Assembly (NCBI RefSeq): GCF_900090045.1 | Contig: NW_021638315.1 | Coordinates: 31,718 to 95,717 of the forward strand | Direction: 5' to 3' | Length of the DNA: 64,000 bases | From: Plasmodium malariae | Taxonomy: Eukaryota; Apicomplexa; Aconoidasida; Haemosporida; Plasmodiidae | Shown: in pieces, positions 52,573 through 64,000 of the stretch | Numbering within the stretch: position 1 is the first letter of the stretch | Layout of the letters: each line of letters opens with the position of its first letter | The notes under the pieces: generated by a model | Databases searched by the model: none | What the model saw: only the letters and a program-made list of their open reading frames with translations | Told to the model about the DNA's origin: nothing | Made by a program: the position numbers and the translations under genes

Positions 52573-55109
52573 TGTTCTACTTATTTAAAGTTTTATCAAA
52601 AATATAATACCACAAAAAGTAAATATTTTTTTATTTATAATGAGACACATTTACTCATATATATCGGGAAATTTCTTATAAGTGTATATTTGTAATACAA
52701 CTTAAAACATCTAACAAAATAAAGAAAATATTCTTCTATGTTATTTTTATATCACATTATTAAAATAAAAATTTATTCAAATAAATAAGATGAATGTAAA
52801 AGTTTTAAATAAAACAAATATTTGTTTTTTAAATTTAGGGACAGATTATTTTATTTTATAACATATGTAAGCAGCTATAAGTTTTGGTTCATACATACAA
52901 AGTATTTATAAAAGGATATAGTTAAATTCATTGATATTTTATTTACTTAAAATTTTACTAAATTTACAAATAAATTGCAAATATAGAGGATAAAAAAAAA
53001 ATTAAATTTTCAAATATTTTTTTTTAAATATTTCCAAAAATGTTCTCTATAAAAAATGTAACATCAAATACAATAATGTTACGTAGAAACAATTTTATTA
53101 CCGAATTGTCAATATATATATATATATTTTTAATAGTTTAAAAGAACAATTCTAAACTTTTTTTTATCAATACATTTCATAAAAAAAATAAAATAGCTTT
53201 TGTGGGGCATTAATAATTTATTTTATAATTATGATAAACAAAAAATATGCGAAGAGTACACGTGCATTAACATATATTAAATTTGTAGTTATTACATTTT
53301 AGCTAAGTTTCTTAGTAATAATGTTTTTTTTTGTATAAGCTATACCTTTTAAACATTATTTTATACTTGAATAATATAATATTATTTTATAACATATAAC
53401 ACTTTTCAAGGGTTAAAAAACAAAAATAATAAAGTACAAGGATTTTTTATAGCAAAAATGTAATTCAATATCTACCATATGCTTACGGCATATAGAATAT
53501 TTATGCAAGAAAATTTCCAAATACCATTATAGGATTTAATTTATGTGCAAAGTATTTATTTTTTTATGTCTATCTAATCTAACTTTTTTATATATTCATG
53601 TCTTAATCTGCATGTCGAATACTAAATTTCTATTTACTAGAAAAAAATCTATTTTTTTATTATAACCATAAAAAATTTATTAAATTTAATAACCATAAAA
53701 TTTGTAAATTTTATTCGCACTTTTTTTTTGAAAAAAAATATAATTTATAATTTCTATAGAAATGATCATTTTGAAAAAAAGAATAAAAAAGTAAATATAG
53801 AAAAAAAATATTAGTAAACAAGATAAATAAAAACACAAATAAATTACCATAAAAAAAATATTTTGCATAAGATAATTTATAACATAAATTATATAAATAA
53901 GAGATATAAATAATATATAAAATAACGTAAAATAAATTCTAAGAAAATCTTAATACATTATTATCTTTTTGACAACTCCATGGAAGATACTAGTGTATGT
54001 ATATTTTATTAATTTATAAATATATTACTCCAAATTATATATTAAATGATTTCATGCACTCCAAAAGAAGTTAAATATTTATGAATTATATATATAGATA
54101 AATAATAATGTACTTACTGTTCCTTGAATATAACGAATCTAGATATTTATAATAATATATATATATAATATATATATATGTATAATATAAATGATAATAT
54201 TATACATATTATTTTTCTAAAGTCAAATTAACTAAAAGAAAATATGTAAAAACTTAAAATTTTTATTTTCTCTATAATACATATTATCCTACATTTCACA
54301 AAAATAATACAATTATTTATTTATTTCATTCTTTCGTATTCATAATGTCCATGCATTGACATAGGTATATTTAAAAATATTTTTCTTTTTAAACTTTAAA
54401 TAATTCTTCTATGTGGATATCTTTGTCAACATTTACTGATTTGTGGTAATTTAAATGAGTATAACTGTACTATTTGATAAAAATACAATCTGTTATGAAG
54501 AATACATAATGATAAATATTATGTAAATATACAAGCTTCTATTTATTTGTTATCTTCTAAAATTCCTTGTAATTAATGTAGTTGGTAATTTATAGAGTAT
54601 TAATTTTTCTTACATTATTTTATTCAAGTTGTATTTTTTTAAAATATTCAAGCAAATTTAAATTAACTATGCATATTCAGTAAAATAAAAGAATAAACTA
54701 TAAAAAATTTTTTTTTTTGAAATATTTAATTAGGACTGAGTTAATACATATAACATTTGTTAACGTTATTATTATATATATATATTTATTTTATATACGC
54801 ACATCTATTAATTCATATATATATATTTATATCAATCCCTTAAAATTTTTAAAAATTATTATATAATGTCACTTGTAATATTCCTTTTCACAATTATACT
54901 TTTTGCAATTATAGATTAGGTTTTTTTTTTAATTTAACATGTTCTTAAGATTATAATAAGGCATATGTCTTTCTTTACTTTAGTGTAATGCTTAAAAATT
55001 AAATGATGTGCGTATATATTTCAGTGAAATAATTAATTTCCTATTATTTCATTAATTAATGCTCTTGCAATCTTCCCTACTATAGATCTATTAAATCTTT
55101 TTTATGATA
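52573..55109. other. intergenic, no gene seen
   Basis: A+T-rich. Partial similarity to 36.1-38.6 kb, for example around 54400. No gene. Confidence 0.55.
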
Positions 55110-57780
55110 CTATTACTACTGTTTCCAATAGATGTATGTTAACAGAAACATATATATGATAAAATAACCTATAACATGTGGACAATTACAACTTTATCTA
55201 TGTATTCTTCATACTATTCTAGAGATTTACTAGTATTTATTTTTTCTAATTAATTTTTTTTATAAAACATATATAAATTCAATATTACAAATATGTTTAC
55301 AGAAAAAATAAAATTACAAAAAATACGGTAAATATATTTTTTTAAGCTTCATTGAATTAATTCTTTATGTACATCTTTGCATAAGAAAGTTGTTTCTGCA
55401 TATTCTTCATTATTACATATGTAAACATCCTTACATGTTTGTATATACATTGTGAATATTATAAAAATGTGCATTCATGCATAAGTCCATCTTACACATA
55501 AGCATATCTATGGGTATGTAAAAACTTTGTCCATCGCATTATGACACACTTATAACTTTTACGTTTTTCCTTTATACCTTTGAAGTTTACATACTTGCAT
55601 TTTTTACATTTGTATATTGGCCTTCTTAATGTTTATAATGAATGTACTAATTATTACCCGGTAAGGGAATATGTGATAAAGGTCATAAAAAGTACGTTTG
55701 CAATTTTTATTTAATATAATATGGAATTCTGTTAAACGAATTTACTGTGCAACTAATTAATTTAAAAAATACTTTGTTTAGATGGCTTATATATTTGATC
55801 ATATTCCTTTTCTCATTAATGTCTTTAAGTGAAATAGCTACTTCAGTGAACTTTATGCATTGGTTGTATTATATCTTGTGATATATCAGACTTTTATTTG
55901 TTTTCTCGTTCTTTTCTATATGCATAAACTTTTACATGCACACATCTACAAAGTGGACATGTGTAAAGGTAATGAGAATAAATATGTGTACACAAATTTT
56001 CAACAAGCAAAAGTTTGTATATAATGCATGCATGTGTATTCATCTACAATTTTTCTACATAAATATTCTAACACCAATAAAAAATGATAGTTTATGAAAT
56101 AAAACGAAAAAATATATATATATACGTTCGTATTATATTCATAAATAAGAAGGCACTCATGAATGATGCTATCATGTGTACACATATAGGCATATACTTA
56201 ATTGTGCCTTCAAAAATTTTCAGTTAATTTTATACATAAAATTACGTACTGACTATAGACAAATTATTCTATTTATTTTGTTTTAAGTGATCCATGTGTA
56301 CATCAGCGTCATTATAAAATTATACATATGAGAAAAAATCGTAAAAAAATATTTATGCAAACATGCATAAAATTTAATCATAATAATAATTTGCAGAAAT
56401 GATATCGTAAAATGAAAAAAAATAAAGTACATCCTAGAAAATTCATTTTATTCTGGTTTTTTGTTCTAATTTTTATTATGAACTTTTTCCAGGGTAATAG
56501 CTTCCATAAGAACTTTTAAAAATATGATCAAATAATTCAAAGTATTTTACTATATATAAAAATAAATATGCATTTTGTGAAATTTATAAAGCTACATATG
56601 TTGAAACACATGTGTTAACAAATAATCCTATTGACTGCATTCATACATATACACATATGCATGTGCACATACATGTACATGGTGTGTCAACATATGTGCG
56701 ATTCAAAAAAAATTTTAATAAAATTTTCATTTTTTATAATTCCAAATCTTAGTGGAGTACATAATTACAAATTTTTTTCGACAGTTTTTCTTCTTCGTAC
56801 ACGATGTAAAACAAGAAAAAATAAGGTAACAATATATTGCGAACTGTTACTCATCCTTTTGTTTTTAGATTTTTTGTTTTCATGTTTTTCTTGTATTAAC
56901 GTTTTATATATATATCTGTCTCTTTTTTATGGAAGAATATCTTTCTAATTGACCACTTACCAAGTAAAACAAAGTAGAAAGAAAAATATTTTAAAATGTA
57001 TATTACACTTATATATTTGTTATTCTTAATCATAAATTATGTTATTTTGTTTTTTTGTTTCTATTTTTCATTTTTCTTGTTCTACTTTCGTATGTCTACC
57101 AACTATCGTATTGCTACTTCTCTATTCTCCCTTTTCCAGATTTACTTTCTTTTAAGAAGATTAATTCTCGCTTTGTATAATATAATTTAACCTAAAAAAG
57201 GAAATATATTGTTCATTATGCGCACTTCACTATTTTTTCAATGTACATGTTATCAGTACTCTCTATTTACCTTTTTCTGTTTTACTAATGTTTTTGCACG
57301 CATTCTCCTTTACTAATTAATGGTTCAACGAATATTATAAAAAAACGGAAAGTCACTTAAAATTTAGAATTATATTTACATATATTCCACCAATTATTAT
57401 AACAGTTCAATACTGTTTTCCTAGTTCAGTAATTATTCAGTGTCAAAATCCGAATTATATATTTTTATTTTTATAAAAATTCCTATACAATTTAATTTAC
57501 ATAAAATTCAATAATTTTATTTTTTTAATTATAATTTTTCGAATATTAATTCAAAAAAAAACAAAAAAGGAAAAAAGGTAGGTAAAAGTGTTAAATATGA
57601 AGGTGAGGTAAAAGATGGAAATATAAATGATAGGAAGAAAGGGAAAATAAAAAAGTGAAAAACTTCCTAAAAAATACATGTACATTAGTAAAATATATTA
57701 ATTAATGCATATACATGTAAATATTTATAAATGATTAAGAAATAAATTTAAAAAAAAATAAAAAAATATAAGTATGTATA
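55110..57780. other. less A+T-rich non-coding island, copy 2
   Basis: Partner of 38640-41300. It shares the start (GATGTATGT near 55131 and 38659), a patch at 55786-55890 against 39330-39430, the ACATGT/TGCACA-rich zone (56640-56690) and the switch from pyrimidine-rich to purine-rich plus strand (about 57550). The 39337-39522 open frame of copy 1 is stopped by TGA and shifted here, which argues against protein coding. Confidence 0.4.
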
Positions 57781-60120
57781 TAAAATGGAGACATACAAAT
57801 ATGAAACAAAGTTATTGAATCTATTGAACGAAATAATGAAATAAAAAAAACAAGGCACAAAAAAAAATAGGAAAAAAACTAAAAAATAAGAACATATGCA
57901 ATGTTATAAATAAATTCTTATTCTTCAAATGATAAAAGTAATATGTGTAAAACATTTTTATCTTCCAACTTATAGCTGTAGCTCCGCTCAAATATACACA
58001 TATATATAAGAAATATGTTAATAATATAAAATCATAACAATTATATAAATGATTCCTTTATTTTATTATTTTAAATAATAGTTAATTATTTTATTATGTG
58101 CAAAATTACTTAATTTTAATTTATTTTTATTTATATTAAATATTGCATTACCATATCTTGTACACATATCATCATATTATACTATTTAAAACAAATTATG
58201 CCATACGGATTAAATTACCTATCATATAAAAATTAACTAACCATATAATAATTTATCAATCATCTATATATTATTTCTTATTTATATATTTTCTGTCTGT
58301 AAAAATAATTTTTTCTTTTACCTAAAATCAAGAAAATTCTAATTAAGTTTTTTTTTGTTTTTAATTGTATAATATTTTTTATTTATATGAAATATAATAT
58401 TACATAAATTCAGATACACTTCAAATTAACATATAATATCGATGAATTTTATTAATATATGTTTTCCAATAAAAGTTCACTAAATATATTAACTTTTGTT
58501 TTTATTCTTAGTGTACAAAAATAGTTATTTTTAAAAATTTATATAACTAGAAATAAATCACAAATTATAACACTAAACAAATATATTTATATATTATTTA
58601 ATTAATTATTAAGTAAATAATAATATTTAAATTATTATATATAAAATATTACTTATTCATTAGCTGAAACTAAAAGTATAAAAAATGTAAAATATAAATG
58701 CATTTGTATATATTCTTTCACGCTTAGATGTTCCATCGTAGATTTAATAATAATTATTATTTTAAAAAAACACAGAAAATTTTAAACTTATTTCTAAGTA
58801 TCATTTTTCTAATATATAGCATTTACTTTAATTAATATATATAAATTTATTAAATAACTAAATTATAACTTCAGCTGTAAGACTATTATTTTGTAAAATA
58901 TTTACATATTTTTTAGCAAAATTTGAATAGTTCTAATAAATAGTTCAAATATTTTTATACCAATAAACAGATCAAAAAAAAATGAAATAATAATATATTT
59001 ACATGTATACATTTTATCTTATTAATAAACATAAGAAAATTAATATAACCAGAGTTATACGTAATACATATGAAATCAAAAAATCGTGATAACTTTTATA
59101 TTATTAAAAAATTTTTCTAATTCCATATGTATATATACATAGATATGTTTAATGTTTAGACAGTTTGTAATTGAACAGGTACAAGATGAAACAGAAATGT
59201 TTCTATTAGGAAATAATATTTTTATTTATTATATTTGGAAATGTAGATATAAAAATAATATATAGTTTATTTATATAAGTTTTCAATATCACATATATTT
59301 AATTCAATTTTTAGAAAAGAATTAATAACGCATTTAATCAAAATAACGAAATAATAAATGCTATATACATTAGTTTAATTTTAAATCTATAGGATCCCTA
59401 TATTAGTAAAATATTATAAATAATTTTTAATGAAGATATTTTTTTTATCATGTAATTATAATTTCAAAGGTATATCATGCAAAACAAACTAAAAGTACAT
59501 TAAGAAGGTATTCAGAATAATGTTTTATAACATATTTCTCTTAAAGTATATTATATACAATAATTATTAAATTTTTTCTTTAGTAAAAAAAAATATATAT
59601 ATATGTATCAATTCCAAAAAAAAAAAAAAAAATACATCCACTTCCCTCTATTAGGTAAAAAATGAAACACATTTATTGTCAAATTAAATCTAATACTTCA
59701 TTTACTTAATAAACTTACAAAATAATAATTTTAGATTATAAAAAATTAAAATAGAAAGAAACTATATTTACGTTAAATATAAATTATCATAGTTAAACAA
59801 AATTTATGAATATATATTAATATTAACTCATACATATTTTTCATGAAAATCTATCTAAATACAAAATAAATAAATAATACCTAATATTTTGCGCCAATCT
59901 AAAATGCATTATAATATAAAATAAAAAAGCATAAAATATTCAAATTTACAAAAGAAATATAAACATAATTTTTTAGGGTTCTATAACAAATGGTTCACGT
60001 CAACGTAAATTCACTAATCAAATTTAACCAATTATGAATATTTTTAATAAAAATATAACTAATTATATTTCATCACATTAAAACCTTCATTACGAAAAGA
60101 AAAATTCTTGAATTTTCATT
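57781..60120. other. intergenic, 3' flank of third fam-m, no gene seen
   Basis: A+T-rich with no supportable gene. It carries the 3' block variant AAATTTACAAAAGAAATAT at 59942-59960. Confidence 0.55.
59942..59960 (-). promoter_or_regulatory. conserved fam 3'-flank block (third fam-m)
   Basis: AAATTTACAAAAGAAATAT, 161 bases beyond the stop at 60121. A diverged form of the block at the other fam genes. Confidence 0.35.
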
Positions 60121-61167
60121 TTACCTTTTCCTGAATTTAATTTTTTCATATTTTTTAACTTTTTTATGGTAATAAATAACCTTTGATATAACTGCGATAC
60201 CCAATATGAGGAAAGGTATCACATATACCAAATATCCAAATAATTGTCCCAATATGCATTCTTTACTAACTATTAATGCCTTCTCAGCTTCACTAAGACT
60301 AGCAGAGCAGCAGCAGCATCAGCAGCTGCTTTGCAAGAAGAACATTGACCATCCCCCCCCATGTACTGTGCTTGAAAAACCCACCTAATTTTGACAATGG
60401 AGTTAAAATAAAAGCGGTTTAACTAATTTTTCTAATTGGGCTTATCGAATCCTATTAGCGCCCATAAGCTTTGTTCTTGCACTATACCCAAAGTCAAATC
60501 TACAATGAATACTGTCAGTAATAACAACAATATTAATACAGGTAAAGCGAATCTTAATCCGTACTTTTTACATATTATTTTTCTATAATTTTTATTACTA
60601 ATTGTCCTGTTTCCTTAAGAAAATCCATATAATCTAGTTCTTTGAATATATTTTTTTCTAAATTGGAATATTTTTTGGTTTCAAATACACAAGATTTATT
60701 TTTCTTATCTTGTTTATGTCCTCTTGAATTTTTTGATGGACTATCATTAGATAAGTTACTTTTATTCTTGGCTAATTTTTCACAACTATATATATTTTCA
60801 TTTATGAAATCTCCATTATTTTGCATACCATTTTTTAATCCTATATTATTTAAATCCTTATACTGCTTATATTTTGCTAGTGATCGATAAATATTTGTAT
60901 CTAATTTTCTAACAACCTTGTAGTTTTCATCAAAAAATTTACTAAATATATTCTATAAAAACAACGCATATAATTATTATTTAAAATATTATATCAGCTA
61001 ATGCTAAAAAAACAGTCTTAATAAAAGCAAAACACAGAAAATATAAATAATGTAAATATCCTTAGATTATATGGTCATACCGCATTATTCGTGAAGTAAC
61101 ATATCCAAGCTAAAAGTACAAATAAAGTAAATTTAATAAATAAGATTGGTTTAATTTTTTTCTCCAT
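60121..61167 (-). pseudogene. fam-m: fam-m exported protein, frame-broken third copy
   Basis: Exon 1 61167-61081 is intact (29 codons, MEKKIKPILFIKFTLFVLLA; GTATGA donor). Exon 2 starts at 60952 after TATAG in phase 0: NIYRSLAKYKQ (RSLAK export-like site), CVFETKKYSNLEKNIFKELD, YMDFLKE, then a frame break ending at 60575. One base lost in the A-rich GGAAACAGG stretch explains it. The next frame gives NRTISNKNYRKIICKKYG, a membrane segment (LPVLILLLLLTVFIVDL), then TAG. Further frame changes precede CSSCKAAADAAAA, SLSEAEKALIVSKE, a second membrane segment and YYHKKVKKYEKIKFRKR to TAA 60123-60121. The Ala-rich part comes from a GC-rich CAG/CTG-type tract at about 60300-60335, unlike anything else in the window. 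All fam-m landmarks are present, but several breaks remain. Confidence 0.82.
60300..60336 (-). repeat. GC-rich CAG/CTG-type triplet tract inside fam-m
   Basis: The plus strand has AGCAGCAGCAGCATCAGCAG within an otherwise about 80% A+T sequence. On the coding strand, in the family frame, it encodes an Ala-rich run interrupted by Asp. A C run of eight follows at about 60353-60360. Confidence 0.75.
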
Positions 61168-64000
61168 GTTATAGCTTTTTAATGCTGTCATATATTAACG
61201 AAAAAATTAACAATATTATAATATTCGTCAAATGAAAAAGGATAATATATTATTCATTTAATTTCATAATAATTATTATTTTATTTTATGTTAAAAATAT
61301 AATAAAATTTATAAAACTACAACGTTTTTGATAACAGAGATATGCAAAAATAACTTTACAATTATATTATTTAATATTTATATTAATTTTATTTTTAAAT
61401 ATTAATTATCATTAAAATGAAAAAAACTTTAAGCATTCACAAATATAAAAAGTACATAATTTAATTATTTGATATAGAAGAGTAATTAAATAATTTTTAT
61501 ATTAATAATTTTAATAATAAAATAAAAAAATATTATTAGATTTTTTAATTTTCCTAATTATTGTTTTTATCTTTAATATCGAATATATAGAATATATAGA
61601 ATGTATAGTATATAGATAATATTTTGTTCTATATTTTTAATTAATTGCAACTATTTTTAATGATGTATTTATTACTTATAATTGTAATTGTATAATTATT
61701 ATATTTTGCAATAAGTCGTTATTATTCTTAAATAGCATTTTTATTATAATAATAGTGATGATAAATCAGCAAAGGAATATTATGTACATCATTTTATTAT
61801 ATATCTATTATATTACTCGCATTATTTACTGTGAGAATATATATATTTTTTAATAGCCTGTAATTCATTTAATGAAATAAATTTATTGCATACAACTAAA
61901 TTAATAGAATAATGTATATTTTAAAGGTAAATAAACTATAAGTTTTTATTTTCATATATTAATTTTTCAAAATTATGGTTTTTAATTAAGTTTATTTCAT
62001 ACCACTGTTTGTACAAGAAATATTTTAGTATTATTCTACTTAGGTTTTTCTTTTCTCCTTTTTTTTTATAAATAAAAATGTATATTTAGAAAAAACGATC
62101 ATGTTGAGTAAGAAAAAATAAAAAAAAAGTTATTCTTATATTAAAAGAATTATTATTGGAAAAATTTGGGTTGACAAATTTATTTGTTTATTATTTCAAT
62201 AAAGAAAACTTATATAAGTCATCTTATCAATTATTAAATTATAGATATTTAAGTAATTTTTATAAAATAGAATTAAATCAGCAATTACTAAAGTATTATT
62301 ATAGTACAATAAATGCCCATGTATATACATTTATCTGTATATCATTACTCAATTCTAAATTAATCATGTTAAAAAACAATTCTTACAAAATTTCAAAATT
62401 ATAATAATGGATATTTACCACTTCTTGTGATATTTATCCTAATCACTAATATATAACTATATTTTCCTTTATATGTAATATGTTTGCATAATATTTGGAC
62501 ATATTAAACATTTTATTTCAGCAATCTTTAAAATGAAAAATGTGTTTTTGATATTTAAAAAAATGCAAATATTTTAAAAATGTTATTGTGAATTTACTAA
62601 AACACAAAATCAATAAAAACTAAAAGTTAAATATTTCTACATAATGAAACAAATAATTTTTATCGATATATTTTTTTAGTATTATTTTATTAATATACAA
62701 TTATTCGAGCAAATTTTTTGTTACAAGTTTTTGTTATAATTTTTCAACTAGAATTGTGTATTTTACAGAAACTTAAAATAATTTTTTGAAATCCTTAATA
62801 AATTATACATATAATTAGTAACTTGAAAACACCAATTTTATGTTTTTATGCACGTGTTATTGGGGACAGAATACTGAAACAGAAATAAATTATGTAAAAT
62901 CTAGTATTTTAGAGTTGAAACTTTATATTCACTTATTAATATTTCTAAAACTGTTTAAAATATGTCTTTTTATTGTTTATATTTACATATTAAAAAAAAT
63001 TATATACATCAAGCTAGAAATAATAATATATATTTTTTATTTTGTAGCCACTATATTCAATATAATTGCTCACGAAAAAAAAAGTAAATTAAAATTTTTT
63101 TGGAAACTGTAGACTAATGTGAAGTATAGAATCTTTAATAAGAGTTTAATTTGCATTATTTATATCCAATAATAAAAATTAACTTTTAAAATATTTCATT
63201 TTAAATATTTCTTATCTCATAAATATAATATTTTTATATTGTAGATAAATAAGAAATCTGAAAAATTTGAAAGTATATCTTAAAGAAATTATAAAGATTT
63301 TCCGGTATTAATATTTATTGTAAGATTCATAATATAAAATATGTTATTTCTTATATAAGTAAATTCTAATAGATGAATAAAATAAAAAAAAAAAGCTCCA
63401 GTATTAAATAAGTTAAAAAAAATACAAAAATATTTAAAATAAAATTAATCTTATATAAGAATAATAACAAATGAAAATATGAATAATGTAAGAATAATTA
63501 TTAAAATAAGAAGCACGAAATATTCAAATTTACATTGTACAAAACAGAGGAATAGTGCTTTTCAAAGGCCCAAAAAATTTTGTATAAAAGATGATCAAAG
63601 AATTAAGATAAATTCTAAAAAACTAAGAAATATGAATATGAATCTGGCATGGGATCAATTTATTATAATTTTTTATAATGTAATAAAAATATGCTGCAGT
63701 TATAAAATTACTTAACCATATCAGTTGAGTTCTTGGCATGTTCAATATATCCTTTTTTGTTAGAAAAAAAACTTTACCGTATGCAATAAAAAAATACATA
63801 TATTTTTTATTTATTTACAGTATTACGATTCATTACCTATAATTTTTTTTCAATATATACTAAATGACACTCATATGTAATTTAGAATTTGTTTTAATTA
63901 ATTAAAAAACAAAATTTAAAATTGTACCTCAGAAATATTATAGCATAGATTAGTAAATAATACTAAAAAAAAAAAAAAATTATTCCAACAAATTAACTAT
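61168..64000. other. intergenic to window end, only weak open frames
   Basis: A+T-rich. Two ATG-started frames stand out slightly on the plus strand: 62840-63112 (90 codons, hydrophobic) and 63479-63715 (78 codons, basic, with HCTKQRNSAFQRPKKFCIKD). Neither shows a family motif, signal peptide or splice partner I can defend, so they are not called as genes. Confidence 0.45.
61599..61611 (-). promoter_or_regulatory. upstream block variant (third fam-m)
   Basis: GAATGTATAGTAT, 432 bases upstream of the ATG at 61167. It matches GAATGTAGAGAAT at 11 of 13 positions and sits in the same place. Confidence 0.35.

Larger units (their letters stand above)
44600..57850 (+). repeat. tandem segmental duplication, copy 2
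   Basis: Direct-repeat partner of 28100-41400, displaced by about 16.46 kb. The gene order fam-l (44666), fam-m (49041), PIR-like relic (about 52.4 kb), island (about 55.1-57.8 kb) is retained. The copies have diverged by substitutions, indels and microsatellite growth: TA is about five units near 30931 but about nineteen at 47354. The event is therefore not very recent. Confidence 0.8.

Noticed and set aside
56631..57190. Two plus-strand open frames of 105 and 64 codons
   Set aside because: Hydrophobic low-complexity reading of a pyrimidine-rich strand, not conserved in the duplicate at about 40.2-40.8 kb.

Overview
The window is about 80% A+T, has short GT-AG introns, and carries several small gene families, all of them subtelomeric. 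This is the interior of a Plasmodium subtelomere, almost certainly P. malariae. The species call rests on the two-exon fam-l and fam-m exported-protein families, which are described from P. malariae. It is supported by neighbouring PIR and STP1 genes. I recognised these families from memory of their motifs; no database search was run. No housekeeping gene, tRNA, rRNA, CRISPR or mobile element was seen.

Layout. 1-633 (-): fam-l gene running off the left edge. 4345-5581 (-): intact three-exon PIR gene. 10694-11514 (-): decayed fam-m-like gene. 13841-14120 (-): unidentified coding relic. 17733-20344 (+): STP1 gene that reads through completely as four exons. 24398-25540 (+): PIR pseudogene with many stops. 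From about 28 kb to 58 kb a fam-l + fam-m pair with its flanks occurs twice in tandem at a spacing of about 16.46 kb. The first copy has fam-l 28162-29067 and fam-m 32542-33595; the second has fam-l 44666-45538 and fam-m 49041-50085. A further fam-m copy lies at 60121-61167. All fam genes are on the minus strand. The long gaps are very A+T rich with no convincing gene, apart from two copies of a decayed PIR-like exon (about 35.9-36.1 and 52.4-52.6 kb) and two copies of a slightly less A+T-rich non-coding island (about 38.6-41.3 and 55.1-57.8 kb).

Biology. All intact products are predicted secreted or exported proteins of the blood-stage parasite. fam-l and fam-m share a signal-peptide exon of 29 codons, then a PEXEL-like RxL site, a basic middle and two membrane segments. 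PIR and STP1 are membrane-anchored variant families, probably placed on or in the infected red cell. The genes are dispersed family members, not an operon.

Most notable: (1) the tandem segmental duplication; (2) an identical 13-base block GAATGTAGAGAAT about 355-430 bases upstream of four fam start codons, with a variant at a fifth, and a second conserved block 161-169 bases beyond the stop; (3) two fam-l paralogues that break frame at the same aligned codon; (4) nearly all fam frame breaks are single-base losses in or beside homopolymers, which points to either uncorrected long-read indels or one shared mutation type; (5) an STP1 intron that holds an in-frame stop and coding-like sequence. 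Nothing here clearly forms an undescribed multi-gene system.
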